Positions 1 through 7,006 of a stretch of DNA of 13,793 nucleotides are shown one piece after another. The stretch is taken from positions 64,001 through 77,793 of the forward strand of contig CAJNDS010002725.1 in the NCBI GenBank assembly GCA_905221605.1, in the 5' to 3' direction. Origin of the DNA: Symbiodinium natans. Its lineage: Eukaryota; Sar; Dinophyceae; Suessiales; Symbiodiniaceae. The first letter of the stretch is position 1. Every line of letters begins with the position of its first letter. A model generated the notes under the pieces. It did not search any database, was not told the DNA's origin, and saw only the letters and a program-made list of their open reading frames with translations. A program made the position numbers and the translations under genes.

Positions 1-7
1 TCCACCC

Positions 8-1587
8 CTACACGAACAGCTGATTTGTGGCCCGCCCTCCTCGTTTGATGTCAGTCATGCCCTCTGCCTTTTTCAGCTCGGAGAGACGCTCCATGAAGGC
101 CTCCTGCGCTGCCGAAGGCCCTCTCGCCTCCGCGACATCTGCCACTGCATCCTCCAGCGCCTGGCGGGGGGAGGGGGGCGAGGCGGGCAAGGGAGAGGGA
201 GGGGGGGGGGGGGGGGATTGGGGGGGGGTTTAGCAGAATGTAGCCCAGGCACCAGGACGTGGGCTTCCATCTTGACCTCCATCTTCGCCAGGAGGCTCTG
301 GCAAACCTCGCAGTCGCTGTCGCCAGCACTGGCGCACGCCTGGAGAAAGGCAGGCCAGTGACCGGTCGGCACTTTGTGCTTGTGGGCCGGAGCGAAGTCC
401 TTGTGGTAGTCGATTCCGCTGGCCAGCACACGCTTTCTGCCCTCCTCGACCTCCTTCTTCACCAACCTTCGCTCCTTTCGGCCCGGCTTCGAGCTCATAC
501 ACTTGTCCTTCGCGCCCTCCTCGTCGTCATAGACCAGGGTCATAACACCATCGGCCTTCGCGGAGTCCTTGTCCTCGACCTGCCCGAGTCCAGGCCGCAG
601 ACAAACTTGCACACAACCACACAGCAACAACAGCAAGAAAAAATGTTAATCCCAGCGCACCTTGACATGGGCCAGTGGCAGGCTGTGCTGCTGCGACTCA
701 GTCTTCAAACCAGGAGGAGCGGAGAGTGAGCGCGATCGCTTACATTCAAGTTTCGTGTCCAGCTCATTGTCCAATCGTGGGACATGCTGCTGCTTCACCT
801 TCTTGCACGCAGGACTCCGGGACAGGGAACGCGATGGCTTCTTGGGAGGTGTCATGTCTAGATCGATGGTTCTGGTTCCCATGCGGAGGACGAATGCTGA
901 CTTGCCCACCACAGCGGATGGGGCTTGCTCTGTCTTCGCGGGCATGTCCGGCTCAGCAGACGGACACGCTGCGCTGCACCGACCCAGGTCCGTCAGGTCT
1001 GGCGCGGCCCAAGGTTCAGCAGACTCGCGTGTGAAGGCCCATAGATGAGTGGCCCCCTCGGCATCATACAGTTCACTGTCTTTCCTAGTCAAGTGCTGCA
1101 GCAGCATGACCCCGCCAGAACCGAGGAAGGTAGCCGACAGGTTCAGATCCTCGGTCGTGCACACATGCGAGTCGAAGTGCAGCAGCGGGTAGCTGGAGTC
1201 CGGTCCACACAGTACTGTGGATGCCTTGTCTTGGCTGAGCAAGACAAAGACTGCCTTGTGGCCACCCAGGCTGCGGCAGAAGGCGTCCATGTGCTGCGTC
1301 GCCTCCCGCAAAGTGACACCAACAGCAAGGTCCACGAGCTTGCAGCTCCTGAACAGGACACGGAGCGGGTCGAACGAAGCAGCTCCAACGAAGAAGCCCT
1401 CGAAGAGCTGGTGCTGGACCTCTCTGGGAGTCGTGAATTTATCGCCACGCGTCCATCTGTCACCCAAGATCTCTTGAAGCTGCAAGTCCACGACCCTGTT
1501 GTACTCATCAGCCCAACGCGCTGCCTGCTTCAGCACTGTCCACACAGCCGCATCCAGGCTCTGCCCAAGCCAGGAACGCACAAATTC
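8..1587 (-). CDS. Three-exon gene: FDSH-type cysteine-protease-like domain plus basic RS-containing region (partial at 5' end)
   Basis: I model exons 1587-661, 579-253 and 160-8, all joined in phase 0, giving about 468 residues and a TAG at 10-8. Introns are 660-580 (81 nt, AAG|GTGCGC to GGGCAG) and 252-161 (92 nt, CTG|GTGCCT to CGCCAG after a long C-rich tract). Residues about 1-190 of the first exon form a folded domain. Around residue 138 it reads LLHFDSH, preceded by a hydrophobic strand (AVFVLL) and followed by GGVMLLQHL. This order resembles the OTU/tegument-like cysteine proteases found in mobile elements, where the D and H of FDSH are catalytic. The catalytic cysteine, normally N-terminal, is not visible and may lie in an upstream exon. 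Residues 240-310 are basic with RSLSRSP and KRSRSLS, suggesting nuclear localisation. The second exon is acidic/basic and holds a CEVC pair. The 5' limit (after GCCCAG at 1588) is uncertain, because the frame stays open to 1929 through hairpin repeats. The exon model is strong. The family assignment is an inference. Confidence 0.6.
160..190 (-). promoter_or_regulatory. 3' splice site with C-rich tract, last intron of the protease-like gene
   Basis: On the minus strand a run of C and CT about 75 nt long leads to CCGCCAG|GCG at 163-160. The downstream frame (ALEDAVADVAEARG and onward) runs to TAG and is in phase with the preceding exon. The tract includes uninterrupted homopolymer C around 200-218, which is prone to length errors. 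Confidence 0.5.
661..1587 (-). other. Exon encoding the FDSH domain and RS-containing tail
   Basis: This is the largest exon of the preceding gene, open for 309 codons. It starts with EFVRSWLGQSLDAAVW, has the FDSH motif at 1176-1165, and ends LPLAHVK at the donor AAG|GTGCGC. If the donor were ignored, the frame would read four more codons to a TAA at 648-646, so an unspliced or alternatively ended product is possible. The presumed acceptor (GCCCAG at 1593-1588) has only a moderate pyrimidine tract. Confidence 0.6.
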
Positions 1588-1631
1588 CTGGGCGATTCCA
1601 GGTGCTCCGGGGATCTTGGGGGCTCGGGCAA

Positions 1632-2266
1632 AATGTATTGGACCCGCCCCCCTCCTACAATACATTCCCTGGAGTCCTCCAACACTGATGCGAAAACCTC
1701 GACACACAGAGGCTGGGATGCCTAGAGTCTGGGCTCTTGGGTCCCACTCACCCAGGCATGCACTAATGTATTGGCTCAGCCTGCCTGGTGCAATGCATTC
1801 CCGCTCGACCCTGAATCCCGCCCTGCATCCAGCAAAATCGTCTGGAATTACTGAGCCATAATGAATTCTCCCAACTATCCCCCCGCATCCAGCTAAATGT
1901 ATTGGGCCCGCCCCCCTGATGCAATACATTCAAAGCCAGCGCTGGCAGGACTCCGCCACTCCAGAAGGACTGACTGTCATGTACAGCCGTGCCATCTCCA
2001 GGCAAACCCAAACGCAAGCGGAAGCATGGTCGGCCCCTGCTTCCCGGAGCCTCTCATGGTGCTGGTTCACGCCGTGCATGAGGACTAAGGGCAGGCGTTC
2101 CTGGCATGTGAATTGTATTGCGCCCCCCGCCCCGGTGCAATGCATTAACAGAAACCCTCATGCGTCCTGGATATTCCTGGATAACTACTGCACATCAGTC
2201 ACCTGAGATGGCCAAAGCCAGACATGCGGCGAATGTCTTAAGCCCGCCCCCCTGGTCCAATACATT
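1632..2266. repeat. Array of five 35-bp hairpin repeats with unrelated spacers
   Basis: The copies are at 1632-1666, 1765-1799, 1896-1930, 2112-2146 and 2232-2266. Each is exactly 35 bp: a left arm close to AATGTATTG, a 17-nt loop usually like GGCCCGCCCCCCTGATG, and a right arm CAATACATT or CAATGCATT. The arms are inverted complements. Start-to-start distances are 133, 131, 216 and 120 bp. The spacers share no obvious similarity. The array sits directly upstream of the protease-like exon, most likely in its intron. It is not a CRISPR in the usual sense: spacers are too long and variable, no cas genes are present, and the context is eukaryotic. Translated, the copies give spurious peptides such as MYCIRGAGPIH. 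Confidence 0.85.
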
Positions 2267-2395
2267 TCAGAGTCCCCGGAACTACCCTGCTAAAACCAAC
2301 CAAAAGGCTCCTTAGCGCCGTGCAATTTATGCAGCGGGCCTCATGGCATATCCCTTCAATGCCCGTGGAACAGAAGAAATTTGGACACAGCCTCT

Positions 2396-2543
2396 AGCAG
2401 CTCCGAATGCCCGGACCCGCCTTCGTCAAGCTCCAGCGCTGAGTCCAGATCCACTCCACGATGTCCTTGTAGATGGAAGACCAGGCAACACCCATGAAGT
2501 CCTGTGCAGTGAGATCTGAGCGCATTCCGTACTTTAGAGGAAC
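2396..2543 (-). CDS. Candidate internal exon upstream of the protease-like gene
   Basis: From the possible acceptor TGCAAG|GTT the frame reads VPLKYGMRSDLTAQDFMGV, then AWSSIYKDIVEWIWTQRW, and then meets a TAG at 2396-2394. The composition is protein-like (amphipathic, Trp-rich). Possible exits before the stop are AAG|GC at 2421 or GG|GTCC just after it. A second frame downstream (DLDSALELDEGGSGHSELLE, then a TGA) also looks protein-like, so a frameshift or a decayed copy is possible. The pyrimidine tract is poor because the minus strand upstream is G-rich. If real, it would join across the hairpin array to the exon at 1587. Confidence 0.33.
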
Positions 2544-2567
2544 CTTGCAGACCACAACCAATCATGA

Positions 2568-2680
2568 ACCCCTCCCCCCGCCTCTCTCTCCTCTCTCTCC
2601 AACCCCCCCCCCCCCCCCCCCCTCCCGCCCCACCCCCGCCCCAAACAATTTTTTCTTTTCCCCTCCTCACCCCGCCCCAC
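2568..2680. repeat. Low-complexity C/CT-rich tract
   Basis: CT-rich sequence is followed by an uninterrupted run of about 17 C (2606-2622) and C-rich imperfect sequence. On the minus strand it is a poly-G/GA tract. It probably lies in an intron or intergenic DNA. G runs of this kind can form four-stranded structures. Confidence 0.8.
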
Positions 2681-2781
2681 CCTTGGAACTGCACAGAAAC
2701 ATCTAAAGTTTAGGTGACGATTGTGTTGCAAAACACCCCCCCTTCCTGCGCTACCGGAATGCCAAGTTGGCAGCAAAGGCA

Positions 2782-2982
2782 TCAACATTCCTCAATTCTT
2801 CGAACCCCCACCGCCCCTCGCCCCTCAAACACACCCAAAAGCCAGTCCTCCGGAACACGCTTGCCCTGTTCGTGCTGCGGTAGCCCTCGAAACGCAGCGA
2901 GCCCGCCACACGTCACGATCGCTGCGATCTCTGACACAGACAGAGACCAGAATGCATCCTGTGTCTCCCACGCCAGCCTCAC
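2782..2982 (-). CDS. Candidate exon, unknown protein
   Basis: The frame reads RLAWETQDAFWSLSVSEIAA, IVTCGGLAAFRGLPQHEQGK, then RVPEDWLLGVFEG, ending at a TGA. Hydrophobic and charged residues alternate as in a folded protein. The other two frames look less protein-like. A possible acceptor lies at CCTGTGAG just upstream, and a possible donor GG|GTGTGT after WLLG. It lies between telomere-like repeats (3020-3155) and the C-rich tract at 2606-2640. I do not recognise a family. It could be a further 5' exon of the protease-like gene. Confidence 0.35.
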   Translation of the reverse strand: MRLAWETQDAFWSLSVSEIAAIVTCGGLAAFRGLPQHEQGKRVPEDWLLGVFEGRGAVGVRRIEEC

Positions 2983-3019
2983 AGGTTCACAGGGTTCATT
3001 TTTTTCTTTTGGGCTTCTC

Positions 3020-3155
3020 TAAACCCTGAACCCTAAACCCTAAACCCTAAACCCTAAGCCCTAAACCCTAAACCCTAAACCCTAAACCCTAAACCCTGAA
3101 CCCTAAACCCTAAACCGTAAACCCTAAACCCTAAACCCTCCAAACCCTAAACCCC
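3020..3155. repeat. Interstitial telomere-type repeat, (AAACCCT)n
   Basis: About 18 near-perfect heptamers with the C-rich strand on the plus strand and a few variants (CCCTGAA, CCCTAAG, CCGTAAA). This is the TTTAGGG telomere type of plants and dinoflagellates. Mid-window position flanked by other sequence makes it interstitial. Confidence 0.92.
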
Positions 3156-3314
3156 AGAACTAGAATACAAAACAGAGAGGACGAGCCTGTAGAACCCGAC
3201 ATGCGAAGCTGGCATTCCAGGCCGCTTACTGTTGTAGTGCACATGGGGCAAGGCTGCCACGGTGAAGATAGGATCGGCCCAGTGCCGCACGACACAGGGC
3301 GGCAGCTCTCCAGC
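3147..3314 (-). CDS. Candidate terminal exon abutting telomere-type repeat
   Basis: After a possible acceptor CCTGTCAG|GCT the frame reads AGELPPCVVRHWADPIFTVA, then ALPHVHYNSKRPGMPASHVG, then FYRLVLSVLYSSSGV and a TAG. That stop is created by the first TTTAG of the adjoining telomere-type array. The peptide looks protein-like but matches nothing I know. The stop inside the repeat suggests the exon was interrupted by, or chance-joined to, the repeat. Confidence 0.27.
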   Translation of the reverse strand, partial: AGELPPCVVRHWADPIFTVAALPHVHYNSKRPGMPASHVGFYRLVLSVLYSSSGV

Positions 3315-3399
3315 CTGACAGGATCTCTCGCTCACACGGGTCGTTGCAGCAACAACGGCTAACTATGTCTGACTTCGAGCCCACGCTGCTGCCTCTGCC

Positions 3400-3870
3400 T
3401 TGACATCCTGGAGGTCGGTAGCCGGAGCCTGGACACAGCGTGGGCATGCTGTGGGTACTGCCGAACGGGTTGTGAAACATTCAGGTGCAGGGGAAGTGTC
3501 CAACACACTTTCGGGGACTTGCCTTGACATCCTGGAGGTTGGTAACCGGAGCCTGGACACAGCGCGGGCATGCCACGGGCACTGCCGAAAGGTATTAAGG
3601 GTTCAGGTTCAGGGCAAGTGTCCAACACACTGTCGGGGACTTGCCTTGACATCCTGGAGGTTGGTGATCGGAGCCTGGACACAGTGCGGGCATGCTACGG
3701 GTACTGCCAAATGGGTTTTGAAACGATTCAGGGTTCAAGTTCGGGGGAACACTCTCGGGGACTTGCCTGGACATCCTGGAGGTTGGGAACCGGAGCCTGG
3801 ACACAGTGTAGGCATGCCATGGGTACTGCCGAACGGGTATTGAAACTATTACGGGTTGGAGTTTCACACT
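3400..3870. repeat. Tandem satellite, four copies of about 122-124 bp
   Basis: Copies begin at about 3400, 3524, 3646 and 3768. Each opens with TTGACATCCTGGAGGT and continues with GGAGCCTGGACACAG, a GGGCATGC segment, GGTACTGCC and a TCGGGGACTTGCC tail. The last copy decays after about 3850. Periods are 124, 122 and 122, not multiples of three, so open frames across the array are not genes. Copies differ by scattered substitutions and small indels. Confidence 0.92.
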
Positions 3871-3904
3871 TAGCTCATGACTATTTTGATGTCAGAGGGG
3901 CTTG

Positions 3905-3970
3905 AGTGTCTAGGGTTTAAGGTTTTCGGGGATAGGGTTCAGGGTCTGGGGTTTAGGGGTTGGGGATTAT
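3905..3970. repeat. Degenerate TTTAGGG-type repeat, opposite orientation
   Basis: GGGTTTAAGG, ATAGGGTTCAGGG and GGGGTTTAGGGG are degenerate telomere-type heptamers with the G-rich strand on plus. This is the reverse of the block at 3020-3155, with the satellite lying between them. Confidence 0.65.
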
Positions 3971-4000
3971 GAGAAATACAAACAATAGACCCATGAGGAA

Positions 4001-5000
4001 ACATCGCAGGATCGACTCCCAGGGACCCTAGACACCAGAAGCTCAGAAACCCAAACCGCGCGGGTTGTTGGGCTTAGGGTTGTTGTTAAAGGTGTAGGGC
4101 TTCTAGTGTCTAGGGTAGGAGTCCTCAGCAGGCCCGTCCATCACCGAAGAAGTTGACGATGGCTCCTGAGCACACAACCACACCCCAAATCCGCACACGC
4201 CTCAACCCTAGACCCTTGAGCCCTCAGAACCTGACGAATCCGTAAACCCTAAACCCTAAACCCTCAACCCTAAACCCTCAACCTCTATGCCCTGCAGAGA
4301 AGACTGGACTGAACCCTATTCAGTACCATAAACCCTGATAATCCCATGCCAGGGTAGCAGTCCTCGACGTGCTCAACGATCTGCATCGAGTTCAGTGCTG
4401 CTCCCGCCTGGTCCTGTTATGGCACAGCAGACAGACATGCCCAATCAGCGAACCCATAAAACCCTGTAGACCCTTTAGGCAACATCCATGGCAGGATCGA
4501 CTCCCAGGAACCCAGACAACAGCAACCCTAATCCAACCCTGGGGCCCTGTGCCGGAGTTTCATGGTTTCGGGGTTCCAAGCGTTTGGAGTTTAGAGCGCT
4601 CAGTCCTCAGCAGGCCCATGCATCGGTGCCGAAGGCAAATCTTCGCCGGCAGGCCCATGCATCGGTGCCGAAGGCAAAGATCCTGGTGGCTCCTGTGCAT
4701 ACGGCTTACAGATACCCGAACTCCGGACACCCCTACACCCTAGACACCCCTGGAAGCCTCTGAACCCTACCCTCTTACGCCTGTGCAGAATGAGAAGGCT
4801 GTACCGAACCTTAGACACTATGCACCCTGTCCATAAACCCTTTAAAGTTTTCCTCATAACCCCATGCCAGGGTAGCAGTCCTGAACGTGCTCAACGATCT
4901 GCATCGACTCCAGCGCTGATGGTTCCTGTGCATGGCACAGCAGACAGACACCCCGAATCAGCAAACCCATAAAACCCACCAAACCCTATAGACACGTGGG
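4001..5000. repeat. Subtelomere-like mosaic of duplicated segments
   Basis: Several non-tandem direct repeats occur here. Segment A, beginning CCCATGCCAGGGTAGCAG, is at about 4343-4474 and 4861-4983. It carries GTGCTCAACGATCTGCATCGA and GGCACAGCAGACAGACA in the same order in both. Segment B (GCAGGATCGACTCCCAGG) is at about 4006-4038 and 4491-4525. Segment C (CCTCAGCAGGCCC and GGCTCCTG) is at about 4122-4170 and 4605-4700. The second copy of C contains its own 39-bp tandem duplication (units at 4611 and 4650). Scattered telomere-like motifs lie between. I see no credible gene in this stretch. Confidence 0.8.
4243..4284. repeat. Short interstitial telomere-type repeat
   Basis: Five to six AAACCCT-like heptamers with CAACCCT variants, C-rich strand on plus. 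Confidence 0.8.
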
Positions 5001-5427
5001 AAGGCTCTACCCCTTTAACCATGTGAACCCACGCAGGCGTCTCCGATTCTTCCGCAGTTCGCACGAGCGATTGTTCCGCGCACACTGTCTACACTTCTGG
5101 GCTTGTGGGGCTCCAAGGGTGGATCAGGAGTTGGTACTACGGGGTCGAGGATTGTGGTATCAGGGGAGGGGAGGGGGGAAGAGGGGGAAGGGGAGGGGAG
5201 ATTTCGGGGCGTTAAAGGTTTAGGGAATTCACTGCTGGGATCAGCAGCTTCGATTGCTGTACAAGTAAGTAACTGGACTGGAAGCTGTGACCGAGGGAAA
5301 ACGCTTCACAAAGAAGCCCATGCACACAATGCATCTGAGAACCGTACACTACGGTGAGCTACTTTAACTTTATGGATTTAGGGCTAGGATTCCGGCCTTG
5401 GGGGCGGTGAGGTCTTTTGACGTTATG
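5001..5427. other. Non-coding stretch with a polypurine patch
   Basis: No gene is supported. It holds a G/A-rich patch at about 5160-5200 and single TTTAGGG motifs near 5217 and 5375. The segment around 5353-5381 (GAGCTACTTTAACTTTATGG) recurs imperfectly at about 5552-5580. Confidence 0.55.
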
Positions 5428-5514
5428 GAACCCTAAACCCTAAACCTTAAACCCTAAACCCTACAAGCCTGAAACCTTAGAACCCTAGACCCTAAACCCT
5501 AAACCCTCAACCCG
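5428..5514. repeat. Interstitial telomere-type repeat, (AAACCCT)n
   Basis: About ten heptamers, C-rich strand on plus, interrupted by CTACAAGCCTGAAACCTTAG. Degenerate TTTAGGG motifs in the opposite sense flank it on both sides (about 5375 and 5575). Confidence 0.85.
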
Positions 5515-5760
5515 CGAGCTCAATAGGCCTTATGCATGAGCACAAACGACGATGAGTTACTTTGACTTTAGGGATTTAGGGTCCAGTGTTGCAACAGGGC
5601 ACGGTGTGACCACATCCCCTCATCAAAACTGAGGATCTGCAGATGCAGATATTCCGGCTTAAGGATTGACAGGCCAAGCGCGGAAACGACAGGGTTAACA
5701 TTTGTTAGCCCGCCACGCAATTCGCCAAAAAGGCAAGTGCATGCTGATGCACCACAAAAC

Positions 5761-5878
5761 TCACGAATTAGATCGCCGTGGGCTGCGGCTTCGGCTCCTG
5801 CTCAGGCTTCGGCCCGCACGAGTGGAAGGAGCCGGCTCACACTCGTCGTCGCCAGAGTCAGAGTCATCCTCCGGCCCG
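5761..5878 (-). CDS. Terminal exon: acidic patch plus arginine-serine (RS) tail
   Basis: After ACGCAG| at 5881-5879 the frame reads GPEDDSDSGDDECEPAPST, then RAGRSLSRSRSRSPRRSNS and a TGA at 5763-5761. The acidic stretch followed by alternating Arg-Ser is typical of nuclear RNA-processing factors of the SR/SR-like group. Such tails bind other RS proteins when phosphorylated. The upstream frame has a TGA 15 nt before, so a splice junction is needed. The tail is clear, but the rest of the protein is uncertain, and I cannot name the gene. Confidence 0.6.
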
Positions 5879-5916
5879 CTGCGTGCTCAGACTCGCGAGG
5901 GAAAAGGATACATATC

Positions 5917-6028
5917 CCTTCAGCAGACTTCTTGCTTCCCCTGTCCCCTCTCGGATCCTCACCCAGCAAACCATCCGTGGCCAAGCTGCTGGCCTCAGGA
6001 CCATAGAAGCTTGCTGTGCCTCCCCCCC
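5917..6028 (-). CDS. Candidate exon preceding the RS tail
   Basis: After a possible acceptor GGCACAG the frame reads ASFYGPEASSLATDGLLGED and PRGDRGSKKSAEG. It is hydrophilic and protein-like. If it ended GAAGG|GATATG (a non-canonical GA donor of the kind reported in dinoflagellates), it would join in phase to the RS-tail exon. The intron would then be only 38 nt, which is suspiciously short, so another junction or a frameshift may apply. Confidence 0.35.
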
Positions 6029-6072
6029 CCCCCCTCCCCTTCCCACGCGAACCCCAGAGCAGATCCTCGCCT

Positions 6073-6211
6073 GACCAGACATGTGCAAAACATTCGCAGG
6101 AGCCTGGCAACAAAGAAACAGCTCATAGATGGACTTGGTGCACAGGGTCTGCCAGCTGAACTGCTTTGCATGTCTCTGCCACGACCACACATGTGCACAA
6201 CATTCGCCGGG
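6073..6211. repeat. 28-bp imperfect direct repeat, two copies 110 bp apart
   Basis: The copies are 6073-6100 and 6183-6210, beginning GACCASACATGTGCA and containing ACATTCGC, with three mismatches. On the minus strand both can be read as PANV(V/L)HM(C/S)G. This suggests a duplicated coding motif or exon. Confidence 0.7.
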
Positions 6212-6258
6212 AAGACATCCAAAGATAAGTCGGGCGAAGTCTGACCTTCCTCCTCTGG
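6130..6258 (-). CDS. Exon with acidic start and PANV-HM motif
   Basis: The presumed intron 6332-6259 ends in a strong pyrimidine tract (TTTTATTTGTCTTGCTCC) and AAGAG|. The exon then reads PEEEGQTSPDLSLDVFPANV, then VHMCGRGRDMQSSSAGRPC. It joins in phase 0 with the proline-rich exon upstream (WMD|PEEEG). The motif PANVVHMCGRGR recurs as PANVLHMSGQAR just downstream (about 6098-6064), after a good acceptor TTTCTTTGTTGCCAG. I place the 3' end near 6130, but the donor is unclear. No family recognised. Confidence 0.45.
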
Positions 6259-6332
6259 CTCTTAGGAGCAAGACAAATAAAACACACAGGTCGCAGAACA
6301 GAAACAGGATTGCAAATTAAGGGCCCCTAAAC

Positions 6333-6601
6333 ATCCATCCAAGCGTCCTCCATCAGATAATCAGGAGGCGGAGTCGGGGGAGGCCGCACACGGTCCATAT
6401 ACAACTCCGCATCAGCACCAGCAGAACCCTCGAGAAGTTCAATCGGTGTCCGAGGAACAGCACCGCCCACGAGAAGTTCAATCGGTGTCCGAGGAACAGC
6501 ACCGCCGTTCCGAATTGTACTGGGTGTGAAAGGAGCATAGGGCCCGAAGACAGGAGTGTCGGGAGGAGATCCAGGAGGTGTCCAGGGACCACCGCCAGAA
6601 A
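6333..6601 (-). CDS. Proline-rich exon with S/T-P sites and a 13-residue tandem duplication
   Basis: The frame reads SGGGPWTPPGSPPDTPVFG, then PYAPFTPSTIRNG, then GGAVPRTPIELL twice (ending V then E), then EGSAGADAELYMDRVRPPPT and PPPDYLMEDAWMD. It is open from a TAG just upstream (6614-6612) to a TAG at 6329-6327. The donor GAT|GTTTAG (6333|6332) would remove that final stop and join the next exon in phase. If not spliced, the protein ends here as WMDV. The other frames look non-coding, whereas here the 39-bp repeat preserves the frame. At least six S/T-P dipeptides suggest a disordered region phosphorylated by proline-directed kinases. The start uses the acceptor GCGGAG|TTTCTGG, which matches the phase of the upstream exon at 7048-7007. 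Confidence 0.62.
6431..6507. repeat. 39-bp tandem duplication inside a coding exon
   Basis: Units at 6431 and 6470 share 38 bases (CGAGAAGTTCAATCGGTGTC and onward). The period of 39 equals 13 codons and leaves the minus-strand frame intact. Confidence 0.92.
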
Positions 6602-6750
6602 CTCCGCTCTCCTACTGCATAACCACTGGAAGGAGGGCAGATGACGACAACGAAACACAATGAAACTCCGTGCAAAAGAAAATTAGCGCAGACAGTCTGC
6701 CGGAGCTGCTCCTGCGGCGCCGATGAGGAATGCGAAGAGGAAGAGGCAGC

Positions 6751-6816
<66 letters not shown>

Positions 6817-6966
6817 CAGAGACAGAGACAGAGACAGAGACAGAGACAGAGACAGAGACAGAGACAGAGACAGAGACAGAGACAGAGACAGAGACAGAGA
6901 CAGAGACAGAGACAGAGACAGAGAGAGGGAGGGAGGGAGGGAGGGAGAGAGGGAGAGGGAGGGAGG
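6751..6966. repeat. Compound microsatellite: (GA)n, (GAGACA)n, (GGGA)n
   Basis: About 45 bp of GA is followed by about 125 bp of the hexamer GAGACA (around 21 units), then GGGA-rich sequence to about 6966. The minus strand is polypyrimidine-rich and lies in the presumed intron between 7006 and 6602, where it would act as a very long pyrimidine tract. The Ser/Leu and Cys/Leu reading frames across it are artefacts. Confidence 0.95.
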
Positions 6967-7006
6967 AAAGCGGAGAAGAAAGCTAAAACAATGCTGGCAG
7001 TGGTAC

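Noticed and set aside
259-729. Plus-strand open frame over the protease-like gene
   Set aside because: It is the complement of well-supported minus-strand exons and an intron, with a polyglutamine stretch from the intron.
1632-2266. A prokaryotic CRISPR array
   Set aside because: Repeats differ in both arms and loop, spacers vary from 85 to 181 bp, no cas genes or leader are present, and the surroundings are eukaryotic.
2782-3029. Plus-strand Pro/Ser-rich open frames at 2714-3029
   Set aside because: Low-complexity composition and run into telomere-type repeat. The minus-strand frame is more protein-like.
3020-3155. A true chromosome end
   Set aside because: Unique sequence and exons continue on both sides and other blocks face the opposite way, so the repeat is interstitial unless the assembly is wrong.
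3400-3843. Long plus-strand open frame across the satellite
   Set aside because: Repeat periods of 122-124 bp shift the frame between copies, so the translation is not conserved from unit to unit.
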